A stretch of 64,000 nucleotides of DNA from Guillardia theta CCMP2712. Lineage: Eukaryota; Cryptophyceae; Pyrenomonadales; Geminigeraceae. Location of the stretch: positions 517,407 to 581,406 of the forward strand of contig NW_005434643.1 of NCBI RefSeq assembly GCF_000315625.1, read 5' to 3'. How positions within the stretch are numbered: the first letter of the stretch is position 1; the number at the start of each line of letters is the position of its first letter. The position numbers and the translations under genes are program-made. The notes under the pieces were generated by a model. That model was not told where the DNA came from and made no database searches. It worked only from the letters and a program-made list of their open reading frames with translations. Positions 33,660 through 43,468 of the stretch are shown in pieces.

Positions 33660-34375
33660 CTGGTTGACTGATCCGACAAGGATACGGAACGGCAACGCTA
33701 TGCGGCGGACGCCGCGGCGGGCCCCGCTGACCGAGGGCCCCCGCCGGACCCGACGCCGGGTCCGGCGTCCGCCGGCCGCCCGGCCGGGCGGCGGCGAGCA
33801 GTGCCAGCCCGCCCGCCGATCGGATTGCCAGTGGCTGAGCGGCCCGGCGCGGCGGCCGGCGCCGGGCCCCGCACGGCGGTGCGGCCCCCCGGCCGCGCCG
33901 GCCGTGATCGGACCGTCTGTGAGACGGTCCGATCGGAGGCTCAGCGAACGGCGGCCCGGATGTTCAAGGCTTCAACCCCGCCGCCGGGTTCCGAAACACG
34001 GTAGTATTGGCGCTTCATTACAAGTTTAAATCATCATGCCATGGATCCGATGACGAGTCCCGGCGGAGTAGGCTGGTCACCCACTACCCTGGCATCACTG
34101 ACCCAGCCTGAGGCACGGCAGCCAGGCTCTCAGTCACTCGCAGTACGGTAAGCAACTTGGCGCAGGGCGTCAGTCGGACGGCTGCCTCACACTGCTGAGC
34201 GGCGCTGCTTTCCTTGGATCGGCGCGGGCTGAACGGTCGGGCTTCCTGGCTCAGCCCGGCGGCTGGCACCGTCAGTCTCACGAGCGGCATGTTCGACACG
34301 CTGCATGGACTGTGACATCAGCGAACGGGAGACGCTTGCACCGGGACAACCATGATGACGGCGCGCCAACGCTGA
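33660..34375. other. GC-rich island
   Basis: Very GC-rich at 33690-33990 (CGGCCGCCCGGCCGGGCGGCGG-like), with perfect GATCGGACCGTC/GACGGTCCGATC complementarity near 33905-33937. It grades into GTCAGTC-rich sequence to 34375. No convincing frame. Confidence 0.6.
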
Positions 34376-34691
34376 GCAAATGCACCCCCCAGCTGTCTGC
34401 GACCGGGAGCAAGGAACTGAGCGCCGCCAGTCCTTGAGTTTTGTAGTCCATCTTTCTCAAAGATTCTGGCAAGTGCAGCCCAACAAAAAACATACAATTC
34501 AAAGTTCCAGATTTTATCCCGCCGCCGTCGTCAGCCGCCTCCTCCTTCAACACAGCATCGTGATAGCAACGGCTGCCGTTCCACCAGATCAACCTGAACA
34601 CGATTGCGTATCCTCCACAGTCCCACACAGTCGCACGCCATGCCGTGAGTCACTCGCCACAGCTGTCAGGCGAGCGCCTGCACTGGCACTC
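34376..34691. other. 3' flank of PLGG1, no gene seen
   Basis: About 300 bp between the GC-rich island and the PLGG1 stop codon. Frames open here on the plus strand are shadows that run into the antisense of PLGG1. Confidence 0.4.
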
Positions 34692-37027
34692 TTACATCTC
34701 CCGTTGAACCTTCACGTCCGGCCCGGCAGTGAAGGCGATGGTCTTCTTGGGAGCAGGAGCCGCCTTCTTCACAGTCCTCTGTGCCGACTGCTCAATGCCC
34801 GGAGGAGTCAAGCCGGCAGTAGACATGATTGCGTTCCTCACAGGTGTCACAGTGTACAGCAAGGTGGCCCATGTGCTCATCAGCGCCATGCCGAGGGCTC
34901 CGAAGGGGAAGGCGGATGGATCGTCCTTAGCAAGAGCAGCAGTTCCAAGCGTGAAGGCGGCTCCTCCTGTCGCAACTCCTCTGGCACAGCTGGACTTGAC
35001 CTTGAGCCCATCCAAGATGGTCTTGCCGAAGTTTGCGCCCAGCATGCCCGTGATCACGGTCGCCGCTGTCACGAAGGCTGTGCTTGCTCCGATGTATCCG
35101 GCCTGAATGACAGCAAGAGCAGCTGTGCCGCGAGGGAGGACGGCGAGTCGGAGGATCTCAGATGCTCCGAAGAGCTTGCTGAAGAAAGCAATCATAAAAA
35201 CCCCAGAAAACGCGGACCAGAAGCTTCCTCCGATGATTGGCAACCAATTAGGAAAGAGAGTCTTCCTTCTGCCGTAGAGTCCGAAGGCAAAAGACCAGAT
35301 CGCTGGGGCAAGGAAGTACATAATGATGTTTCCAGGAGCAGCAAAGATCCCAGCTCCAGGCATTAGGTATGCGCGCAAAAGGTCGAATTGTGCCTTACCC
35401 ACGACTGCGCCGTAGACAGCGAACATTGCGTTGACAAGTACAAAGGCTGTCATGAGGTAATGCCAGGAGTTGTTGACGGCCTTGGGGAGCACGTAGGACA
35501 AGCGGTTCCCAGCAATGAAAGCGAACAAAGTGGCAGAAAACATGAAGATTGGGAGGGTAGTAGGAGAGGCAACAGCGCCAGCGAAGGTGACGGCCGTCGC
35601 CACAGCCCAGAGCCTCTCAAGGAAGGGCGAAAACGTCTTTGGCGCAGACGTCTCCAGCTCTGCCTCACCTGCTCACCATGATCACGATCAAACAAGCGTT
35701 CATGCTGCAATACTACCTCCTTTTGCCAGAGATTGAAGTCCAGTGGTGACGAACGCTGTCGATGAATAGCTTGCAAAGATCACGCATACAATGGCTGGAA
35801 TCAACTGTCAGGAGGATAAAAGTAGTCCTCAAGAATCTGATGTGACAAAAGAGTCGCAAGAGACCAATCTAATATCGGTGATATACTGGACAACTACTAA
35901 AAGATGGGATTGAGTATTGTGCAATGGTTTGGTTTGAGGATCAAAGAGAATAATGATTTGCAGTACCCGCAAGCATCTTGGCAGCGTCGGCCCCAGTGAC
36001 AGTACTCGCTAGTTGCAGAAGAAATCAAAATACAGATGTCATGCGAAAAAGCATTGACGCATTACAAACCTGGAAGGGGCAAAACGACAAGAGCGGGAGT
36101 GTAGAAGAGAGGGAGAAAACGATTGAGGAGCGTGACACCGGGATTGAAAAACTTCACAACCTGGGCGCAACGTCTCAAAGATGGATAGGAAATTCTGGAT
36201 CTGCACATACCTTGGAGGCAGCTGTCTCGGGAATGGCCAGGAGAAAGGCGAAGAGTGAGAACATCCCAAAAAGAGGAGGCGGGATAACAGTGACGCCAAA
36301 TTTCTTGAAGACTTTGATTGTCAGCGTGTTCAGACTGTTTCCATGCAATCAGCAATTCAGATTGATCGCAAGTGCCTCACAGAATCAGAACGGCCACAGA
36401 TGGAACGCTGTCCAGCAGTTTCGACACCTGGAGACGACCATGGGTCAGGCGCAGCATTTGGACACTGTTCCCTCCACACCACACCCGGCAACAAGAAAAA
36501 TGCAGAAAAATGCAAGATATGCAGAGATATGTACCTGCTTCACCATCATAGAAGGAAGATTTTGAGTAGAACCGTCTCCACTGGAGTCTGACGATGTTGC
36601 CTTTGTATACACCGTCAGGGATCACTTTGGAGAATGTGGAAGGGCAAAAAGAGCAAGAATCGCAGCAACAGAGCAAAGAGATTACCGTAAGCGGTGCAAC
36701 GATACCCCATTGCCTTTCGTTAGCCTTCAGCGCATTCCTTTTCGCCAATGGAACGTTGTCTAACAATTTGACCGTCACGGGCAAAACCACATGCCAGAAA
36801 TCGAGCTACCACTCGACATTGCTCCAAGAGTCCTTGCTGAGAAGGCTGGACTAGCCATGGCTCTGTTTGATTGCAGTATGATTCAATTTGGGACAGAGAG
36901 GTAGATTGGAGAGGAAGAAACAACGCGCACGGGAAGCATGCGATGGATTCTTACCTGGCATGTCTGGGAGCTGTAGAGCGGCCAAGAGGCAATGATGAAC
37001 TGAATGCATAGCACGCTGCTCCAACAT
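34692..37027 (-). CDS. PLGG1: Plastidal glycolate/glycerate transporter (LrgA-LrgB fusion)
   Basis: Nine exons join in phase: 36955-37027, 36810-36860, 36686-36759, 36381-36427, 36211-36334, 36070-36160, 35967-36008, 35717-35794 and 34692-35668 (518 residues). PLGG1 exchanges glycolate and glycerate across the inner plastid envelope in photorespiration. The LrgA-like half reads IPPPLFGMFSLFAFLL and NRFLPLFYTPALVVLPLP. The LrgB-like half carries ILRLAVLPRGTAALAVIQ, TAATVITGMLGANFG and ARGVATGGAAFTLGTAALA. The first two exons form a short hydrophobic leader, then ASPAFSARTLGAMSS, with a Phe suited to the +1 position after signal cleavage. This suggests import through ER-derived membranes into a complex plastid. 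The long intron 36428-36685 might hide a further exon. The N-terminus is the least certain part. Confidence 0.88.
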
Positions 37028-37224
37028 TTCAGCTCCACGAATACCAGCAGACACAATTCATGTTTGCGATTTTCTTCCAGCGCGGGTCTTTCGTTTAAAC
37101 AGACCGTCCTCTGTACCTTTCGGGACTCTGTAGTTCTCTACTTCTAGCTGACATGTTGTATGCTCTACTGTATCCCTCATTGGTTGATCTCGCCGTTTTG
37201 TTCACATAAGGTTTCTCTACATTC

Positions 37225-37407
37225 TTCCCTTCCTCCCCTTCCTCCCCTTCCTCCCCTTCCTTCCCTTCCTCCCCTTCCTCCCCTTCCTCCCCTTCCTCCC
37301 CTTCCTCCCCTTCCTCCCCTTCCTCCCCTTCCTTCCCTTCCTCCCCTTCCTCCCCTTCCTCCCCTTCCTCCCCTTCCTCCCCTTCCTCCCCTTCCTCCCC
37401 TTCCTCC
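37225..37407. repeat. 9-bp minisatellite (CCTTCCTCC)
   Basis: About 20 tandem copies of a 9-bp unit, CCTTCCTCC, with a few CCTTCCTTC variants. On the minus strand it would read as repeating EEG, but there is no sign that it is translated. It lies about 200 bp upstream of the PLGG1 start. Confidence 0.9.
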
Positions 37408-38351
37408 GTGAACTTCACCTGTGCATGACGCGAGCACTAGAGTCTTGCTCAGCATTCCGACCGCCTCTCCCTCGGGATCCGCACCTCTACCCCTACCCCA
37501 CCCTGCATCAACCAATCAAGTGACAAATTTGGTATCAGAACACTTCGAACATTTCGAGTAAATCTACAAATTTGAAATAAAGACACATCATTATGAACTG
37601 AGGTTGAAATCACTCGTACCTACCCTGTAGCCAGCCTTTCCTTGGCACACCTTTACATACCCCACCCCGTCTGTGAACTTGGCTCTGAGTTGATTGTCCC
37701 GCTGGAACACGGTACCCCTACCCTAGACTTTCTAGCCACCCCTTATACCTTCACCACCCCTCCTATCAAGTCGCATCTCGATTCTTGGCCTCCAGTTCCT
37801 GTCCACATACCCCTCCCGAGCAGGCTCTTATACGGGGTAGTCTCTCAACTACCAACCTTAGTACAAATAATTTCGAGACCTTCTTTTAAATTTGGACATG
37901 CTCTTTTCAAACCACCATATTCATTTTTCACCTGCAGGAGGATGAAAAGCTGAAAACACCCCACCAGGCTTCGAAATCTAGAACGAACTAAAGTACCCAT
38001 CATTTTCAGTGGCTTCTGCGGTATTTGGACGGGTCATGAGAAGGAAAGAACCACCGGCTCCATCAGCCTAATTCAAAAGGGTCGTGAAAATTATTGCTCG
38101 AGCCACCGAGAGTTCCAAATAAACTGGGTTAGCTCAACTAATAAGAACTGGAGGGGCTTCGATGGCGGGAGAAGCGGGGCTTCAACAAGGAACTAGCTTG
38201 AGATGACATTGTGACGGACAGGCTTCATCGTGACCTTGCTGATTCGGAATAGTAAGCAGCAAACTAGCTAGATCACTGGCTTTTGAGAATTATCCTTGCT
38301 CTGAGTCTCAAATCCTAATTGTTGGTACCGCCTCCCTCAAATACCTGCAGG
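37408..38351. other. Intergenic stretch with C-tract words
   Basis: Positions 37650-37930 are rich in TACCCC and CCACCCC. The rest is mixed. No gene seen. The sequence CTGCAG directly before the ATG at 38352 resembles a 3' splice site, so an upstream exon of the next gene is possible. Confidence 0.45.
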
Positions 38352-39053
38352 ATGTCAAGGTGCGGAGATGCGGTGATCACATCTTACAGATTATCTATCC
38401 TGGTTTGTCTTCTATTATCGAGTCTCAATGTGATAGAAGGCATTGTACACAACAGAGGTGCAGCAAGTATACCGCGTTCTTCGAATATGGCCCAAGTTCA
38501 ACATAGAAGGATGGCACGACTGAGGGGGGGCAGTACAACTGAACCTAGCGTTTCCGACGGCCCTCGATTTTTGTCTACCCCCGTGGAATCATGGATCGAG
38601 GAGAATTTTCCAGTTCAATCGCGGAAGGAGTTTGGGCACGCGTGTCTTGGATTTGGTTCATGCATGGTAATCTTCTGTCTGATGCCTATCCCTGTGGTTG
38701 GCTGCTTTCTTAATCGCTCAGGGTTACTCACGGGGAACATTCTGATTTTTCTTGGTTCTATTCTCGTAGCTGGTCCGAGGGCTGTCCGTCGTTTCCTATT
38801 CTGTAAAAGCCGACGATTTGGATCGCTAGTAATGTTTGTCGGAGTTACATTAATGTGGAAACGGATTGTACTCCTGGGTCTTGTGATCGAACTTCTGGGC
38901 GTGGCGAGTCTTTTTGGGCCGTTCCTAGACAGCTTCTTGGGATTTCTTTCTCCCTGGGTACCTCGATCGTTGGGGGCTTGTTTCTCATTGATGCGGAAGA
39001 TCTGTTGGGCATGGTCGTCCCCAGTTCTGAAGCTTTTCACACCTACTGTGTAA
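38352..39053 (+). CDS. GOT1-like membrane trafficking protein with N-terminal leader
   Basis: The C-terminal 150 residues match the GOT1/SFT2-type fold: four hydrophobic segments (FGSCMVIFCLMPIPVVGCF, GNILIFLGSILVAG, FGSLVMFVGVTLMW, IVLLGLVIELLGVASLFGPF) in the spacing of yeast Got1 and human GOLT1, small Golgi proteins of vesicle transport. The usual protein is about 140 residues. This one has about 95 extra N-terminal residues: a signal-like segment (SILVCLLLSSLNVIEG), then a basic stretch ending MARLRGG. That layout suggests routing into the secretory pathway or a plastid compartment. It could be a compartment-specific paralogue, which is inference. Start ATG at 38352; intronless within the ORF. 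Confidence 0.65.
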   Translation: MSRCGDAVITSYRLSILVCLLLSSLNVIEGIVHNRGAASIPRSSNMAQVQHRRMARLRGGSTTEPSVSDGPRFLSTPVESWIEENFPVQSRKEFGHACLGFGSCMVIFCLMPIPVVGCFLNRSGLLTGNILIFLGSILVAGPRAVRRFLFCKSRRFGSLVMFVGVTLMWKRIVLLGLVIELLGVASLFGPFLDSFLGFLSPWVPRSLGACFSLMRKICWAWSSPVLKLFTPTV

Positions 39054-39278
39054 TGTAAACACCATACAGTGAAACTTTTTCTTGCAACCTTGAGTTTGTT
39101 TGGGGTATGAAAAAATGTATGTGAATGCCATAAACTATACTTTATGCAGATACTTCATTCCAAACTTTCAAACTTCGTCCTTTGAAGTTTTGATTGGCGT
39201 CATGTTCGACACGGCCTCGTTATTATCATACACATCATGGTACAGCCCCGTAGATCCGACTTGCTGCCATGCTGATCA
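39054..39278. other. Short convergent intergenic region
   Basis: About 225 bp between two convergent genes; AT-rich and without features beyond possible polyadenylation signals. Confidence 0.4.
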
Positions 39279-39800
39279 TCATTTTTGCATTCTTTCTTTG
39301 CTTTCAACTTCCTTTTCAGCTTCCTGCACAGATTTTTCTTCGGGCTGTTGGCCTTTTTTATGTTGTTCAAACTTTTTCTTTGCACCGTTCATAAACTGAT
39401 CAAATCTAGCAAACATTTCTTCAGCTGCTGCCCTTTCCTTGGTCACTTCTTCATTGAACTTGGAAACAGTCTCCTTGGCCCTATCTCCAACCCACGAGAC
39501 ATCGTCGGACACTTTCTTCTTCGCCATATCTGTGACTTTAGCCACCTCTTTACCAGCGCTGTTCACAAATTCAGAAAATTTGTTTTGTGGTGATTCTTCA
39601 TCTTTGCTATCCTGCATTCTAAGAGCCAAGTTTGGCTTAGTTGTTGCTGAAAGACTTTGCTGATGGTGTAAAGGTGTTGTGTTGCAACCGGTTCGACGGA
39701 GGCAGACATGTTTGTGCATGGATGTCACTGTAACAAAAGGTGCTACTTCTACTGCACACATCAGAACAATGATGACCGAAAAGAGTGTTCGAGATCTCAT
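39279..39800 (-). CDS. Small helical protein with bipartite plastid-type leader
   Basis: A 173-residue single-exon ORF from the ATG at 39800. The start MRSRTLFSVIIVLMCAVEVAP is a clear signal peptide, and the next residue is Phe (FVTVTSM). A basic, Ser/Thr-rich transit-like stretch runs to about residue 60 (ending LALRMQD). The mature part is a highly charged helix with regular Ala, Lys and Glu (EFVNSAGKEVAKVTDMAKKK, then FARFDQFMNGAKKKFEQHKK), reminiscent of LEA-like or apolipoprotein-like amphipathic helices. No specific family recognised. Plastid location is inferred from the leader. The frame is open upstream of the chosen ATG, but that part is low-complexity. Confidence 0.65.
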   Translation of the reverse strand: MRSRTLFSVIIVLMCAVEVAPFVTVTSMHKHVCLRRTGCNTTPLHHQQSLSATTKPNLALRMQDSKDEESPQNKFSEFVNSAGKEVAKVTDMAKKKVSDDVSWVGDRAKETVSKFNEEVTKERAAAEEMFARFDQFMNGAKKKFEQHKKGQQPEEKSVQEAEKEVESKERMQK

Positions 39801-40189
39801 CCTGCGAAAGAAGGTCGTGAGTAACGTGACAAGATTTCCAAGAACGTCTTCAAGCCCCCCACCCCCATCCCCCAAAAAAGATCAAGGCAAACATTACAAG
39901 TTCTCAAATCAAAACCATTTGTTCTATGCACATTTCTGTAGACACTGCTGTCTTTCATAAAGTTCTCGTCCTTACTTTTATGTGTTCGAACAAACGGCAA
40001 GTCACAGCGGAATCAAAGCTTAAACCGCATGAAAGCTGACAGAATTGGGGGCAGGCAAACAAAAACGACTCTGTTGGAGTCGGAATGCATCATGGCCTAA
40101 ATTCGCTATTTACTTTCCTCTTTCTCCTGATTGTCAACTCGTTCTCGATCTCAAGCAGTCGCCATGCAAGGGCACAAAGGTTTCGTTCT
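39801..40189. other. Intergenic stretch, no gene seen
   Basis: 5' flank of the leader protein at 39279-39800; includes CCCCCCACCCCCATCCCCC at about 39856-39874. No frame of interest. Confidence 0.4.
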
Positions 40190-40620
40190 TTGGTACCCCC
40201 TTATCCCTCCTCGCACCCTACCCTGGACTTGAACCCACCCACCCCCTAATGTAATTGATAGCACCCCTCCCCATTTTTCCCGCAGCACACCCCCTACTCC
40301 CCATCGACACCCTCCATATTACCCTTTTTCCTACCCTTTGCCAGCTTCACCTTGCTTACCACAACTCATCCCTACCCACCCCTTCTATACTTATTACCTG
40401 CAACAGAGTAGAAGAGTGGGGTAGACAAGATTTGGACCCGGTTGCAGTCAAAACTGACCTGGGGATGGGTAGGGGTACCCTATGAGACCACAGGGATTTT
40501 GTATGCCGCAAAGCAAGCAAGTAGTGAGTAGGGGTGGTACCCATGATTTCTGGTGTCGATGACGGGCTGGTGGGGTGGACCGTAAGAAATAGAGAGTTTT
40601 ATTTGAAAAAATGGCGGGGC
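40190..40620 (+). other. C-tract zone switching to G-tract
   Basis: CCACCCCC and TACCC words on the plus strand to about 40400, then GGGGTGGG words from about 40415 to 40580. No gene. Confidence 0.5.
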
Positions 40621-40889
40621 TGGGAGGCCAGGGTTTTATTATATAAAAACTATTTACAGAAACTCTAGGTACAAAAATTAAATACGGGGCTGTCAAAATA
40701 TTTTTAACACCAATCGCTGCAATATTGATACTATTGCTGTCGCCAATCTTCTCTGGCGCCTTGTCGAACGACCAAGAACTGTTATATAATCAAAAGTACA
40801 GCACACAAATAATTTTACAAACTGTCAGGTCTGTTAAATTAAATGTAAAAAAATCCTGGTACAACTCTTGTACGAAAGTGATACCACAA
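40621..40889. other. AT-rich spacer, no gene seen
   Basis: AT-rich sequence between the tract zone and the left edge of the duplicated segment. No recognisable frame. Confidence 0.4.
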
Positions 40890-40892
40890 CTC

Positions 40893-41520
40893 TCACAACT
40901 TTTTTCCGGTTCTGACACAAGCATGTTGTTCGAGCATAGTGCGAGGGCATGCGAGGAATCGATTGCCGACTGGTTCAAGCTCTCCTGACCAGAGATTCTT
41001 TCCATCAACAAGTTTGAAATCATGGTAGCTGCTCTCCCAAAGGACTGGGTTTCCAATGGACACAATAGCTTGGATGAATTAACATCAATGGTGGACTTCC
41101 AGTGTATTAGTGCCAGCTGCTCAAAGATGATCCTTTGTTGACCTGGGTCGAGAAATGCAGTAGGCTGACTAATTTGACATGTATTGAATACGACTTGAAG
41201 TCTTAACTCTGCTATCCTTGCATCATTCTTGTCGTTTCGAGAAGTAAGAGCAGGATTCGATCCTGAAACTAGCATAGATGCAAAAAAAAATCATTATACC
41301 GATCTCGATTTGGGAGCATACTGCAAAGTCACATCTAGATACAATCCGTATGCTGGCATAAGACTATCACAATGATATGATCGTAACAAGTTAATGATCT
41401 TTCGCTTCACGAAAAAGAAAGCAGAGATTTACCTCAGTTTTTTAGTACTTGATCCCAGTGTGGAACATTCCATGCATCGATTGTCCAAGCTTCGATCATT
41501 TTTTTTTTGTGATGAAACAT
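40893..41520 (-). pseudogene. Degraded unknown gene in duplication copy 1
   Basis: Two exons join in phase, 41143-41262 and 40893-41068, giving RIAELRLQVVFNTCQ and then SIGNPVLWESSYHDFKLVDGK to a TGA. The preceding exon-like stretch (41433-41520, MIEAWTIDAWNVPHWDQ) runs into an in-frame TGA just before its GT donor. In copy 2 the matching stretch is open, but the middle exon has lost one base and its donor GT. Each copy thus carries a different break, suggesting a gene decaying in both. It may instead be the 3' part of the RWP-RK gene, because a GT follows its codon for the last Gln. Family unknown. Confidence 0.35.
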
Positions 41521-41858
41521 CTGTTAGGACACAGAACTGTTGAAGGTGTGCACTTAGTTGAATTTTTGAATAAATGACATCCTAAATCTCCCAGAAGAGT
41601 ATCAGATGAGTTTCGAGCATCCCAAGGAGGTTTGGTAGGATAAGCCTAACAAAGCTCTAAGCACCAACAATAGTGAACTCATCACAAACAAAAAATATAA
41701 ATGCATTCTTCTGCTTCAACGCTCACGAATTAATCTGTACTTTCCCCGCAATGTTTCAGATAACTTCCTTGCATAACTGCATGGACTGATGTGATATGAA
41801 GCATCATTGAAAGATACAAATCTATATTACAATAAACGATACTTCAAAACTTTTGGTC

Positions 41859-42335
41859 CTAATATCCAAGAAATTCAACCTGTGGCAAACCAAACTCTGG
41901 AACATGACAGGAGTCTGCAAAGACAGGACTTTGGTCATCACTCTGGATGAACCAATCAAGCCACTGCTTGTCGATCGAGCTCATTCCTTCTTCAGAATTC
42001 TCTTCCTCTCTTGCCGAGGAACAACTCTGGTCCTCTGCCTCAGGACGGTGAGCCGTTTCCGAGTCATCGTCATCGTCCTCAGCGAGTGACTGCGGAGAGC
42101 TGACTTCGGCGTGAATCTGTTCAACTTGTCTGGATGAGGAGGCAGACCCATCAAACAGAGGAAGCTGAGAAACAGCAGAGCTTGCTGATTGGGAGACTGG
42201 ACTTGAGGAGTTGGAACCTCTTCGTTCGACGATAGAAGGATCAATTTCGACGTCAGTCTGGCGGGATCTAGAATAAGGCCATCTGCTAACGCCCAGGCGA
42301 CGGCATGCAATCTTCAAGCTTGTCATCGAAATGCC
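41859..42335 (-). pseudogene. RWP-RK protein, copy 1, missing its first exon
   Basis: The exon starts after a pyrimidine-AG acceptor with GISMTSLKIACRRLGVSRWPYSR, the second half of an RWP-RK DNA-binding domain (the usual CR-x(2)-GI-x-RWPYRK reads CRRLGVSRWPYSR). An acidic, Ser-rich tail follows. The first half of the domain, present in copy 2 at 46335-46469, is absent here. The homology stops 36 bp upstream of the exon and unrelated sequence follows. The exon itself is intact and nearly identical to copy 2, so this is a recent 5'-truncated copy unless a new first exon is used. Confidence 0.65.
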
Positions 42336-42371
42336 CTAGAGAAAGGTTGTGAGAAATCGAGAAATCAACTG

Positions 42372-43468
42372 TCCACATTACTCCTCATTGTCTCACAAAC
42401 GTATATCATCAACAGTTGTATAGCCATCAAGATCGCTGGATGTCTTGCCCGTGCTGGTTTGTCATCTTGCCTGGTGCAGCGTTGTTTCTTACAGTTTACC
42501 TGCAGTCTGGATTTTGTGATTTTGCGGTGTGCACCCTTTTCTTTCAAGTGGAGGTACGGAACTTTCTCTCCTTGCTGGGAGCTCAGGCGAAAGGCAATGA
42601 GGATGGCCGAAAGACTAGCGTATCGAACCAAATCCCTCTCGTCTTGAGCACTGCTGGGGTCCTGTTCGCATTCCTGGCACCTTCTAGTGTCGCCTGCGCG
42701 TTCAGTTCGGTTCGCGTCGCTTCCCGTCACTGTCGCTGCACTTGGAGAATTGATTCCTTCACTCATTCCGCGCGATCTCTGTACCACATGACTGGAATGA
42801 AGGTGGCGTATGACCTTTTCGGGGTCTTCAGCTGAACCAGCAGCCTCTGTAATGGAGTCTGTGGGTAAGTTTTGTTGCATACTGAATCTTGGCAGTGAGA
42901 CTTTGATAAGCTAGAGCCAAGCTCTCGGGATCGTCATGGCAGCCAGGCCTGCTCGAAGTTGTGATTGATGGAAAGCAAACGGACACTTGGACTAGCAGAC
43001 GCTGTCTTCTCGGTAGATATAAGATTGACCGGATGGGCAGCAAGATTTGACAAAGACAAAACAAGTGAATCGGAAGCAACTTCTCCGGGCGAGGGCAAGA
43101 TCGCCATGCAGGGTGGGAGGAATCATGAGAGATTGGATGATTTGCACGACAAGTAGTTCTACAACAGAAGAGCAACTGGTACCTTCAAGCATCTCTCGGG
43201 GGTTGAGTTGTGTGGTATCTAGCTACACAATTTATTCATCGTCCCTAACAAGATGTTCCGTGGGATGTTTCTTGTGCGAAGCTTTCAACTCTGGAGCAGG
43301 ACAACCGGCTCTACTTTTCTTGGTTCCTTCAACTTTCTTGAGCATTCCAGTTGCTGCTACCCTGAAGTATGAGCTCGGAAAAATGGATTAAATAGCCCAG
43401 CGGAATAAACTCCCTTATTATTCAACACAGTGGCCGTGGCATTGCCCGACTCGGACTCGGTCACGCCG
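42372..43468. other. Unassigned stretch between duplication copy 1 and the PRTase gene
   Basis: Frames of about 60-170 codons are open on both strands (notably 42365-42880 minus and 43047-43391 plus). Two minus-strand pieces (about 42960-43110 and 42840-42960) look coding-like around a CAG acceptor near 42957. No family was recognised and no complete model could be built. Confidence 0.3.

Larger units (their letters stand above)
40890..42371 (-). repeat. Segmental duplication, copy 1
   Basis: This 1.48-kb segment is repeated in the same orientation at 44851-46318 with high identity (small indels and scattered substitutions). The left edge is at CTCTCACAACTTTTT and the right edge at GAAATCAACTG. 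It carries the RWP-RK exon and remains of a second gene. Confidence 0.9.

Noticed and set aside
34380-35366. Long plus-strand ORF (328 codons) opposite PLGG1
   Set aside because: Antisense to a clearly identified transporter gene; no domain of its own.
37095-37418. ORF encoding a long EEG repeat
   Set aside because: It is simply the 9-bp CCTTCCTCC minisatellite read on the minus strand; no non-repeat domain or start context supports it.
41240-41275. T-arm-like sequence of a tRNA (GGATTCGATCCTG), also in the duplicate near 45222
   Set aside because: No matching acceptor stem, D-arm or anticodon arm can be formed upstream; it is a short palindrome inside the duplicated segment.
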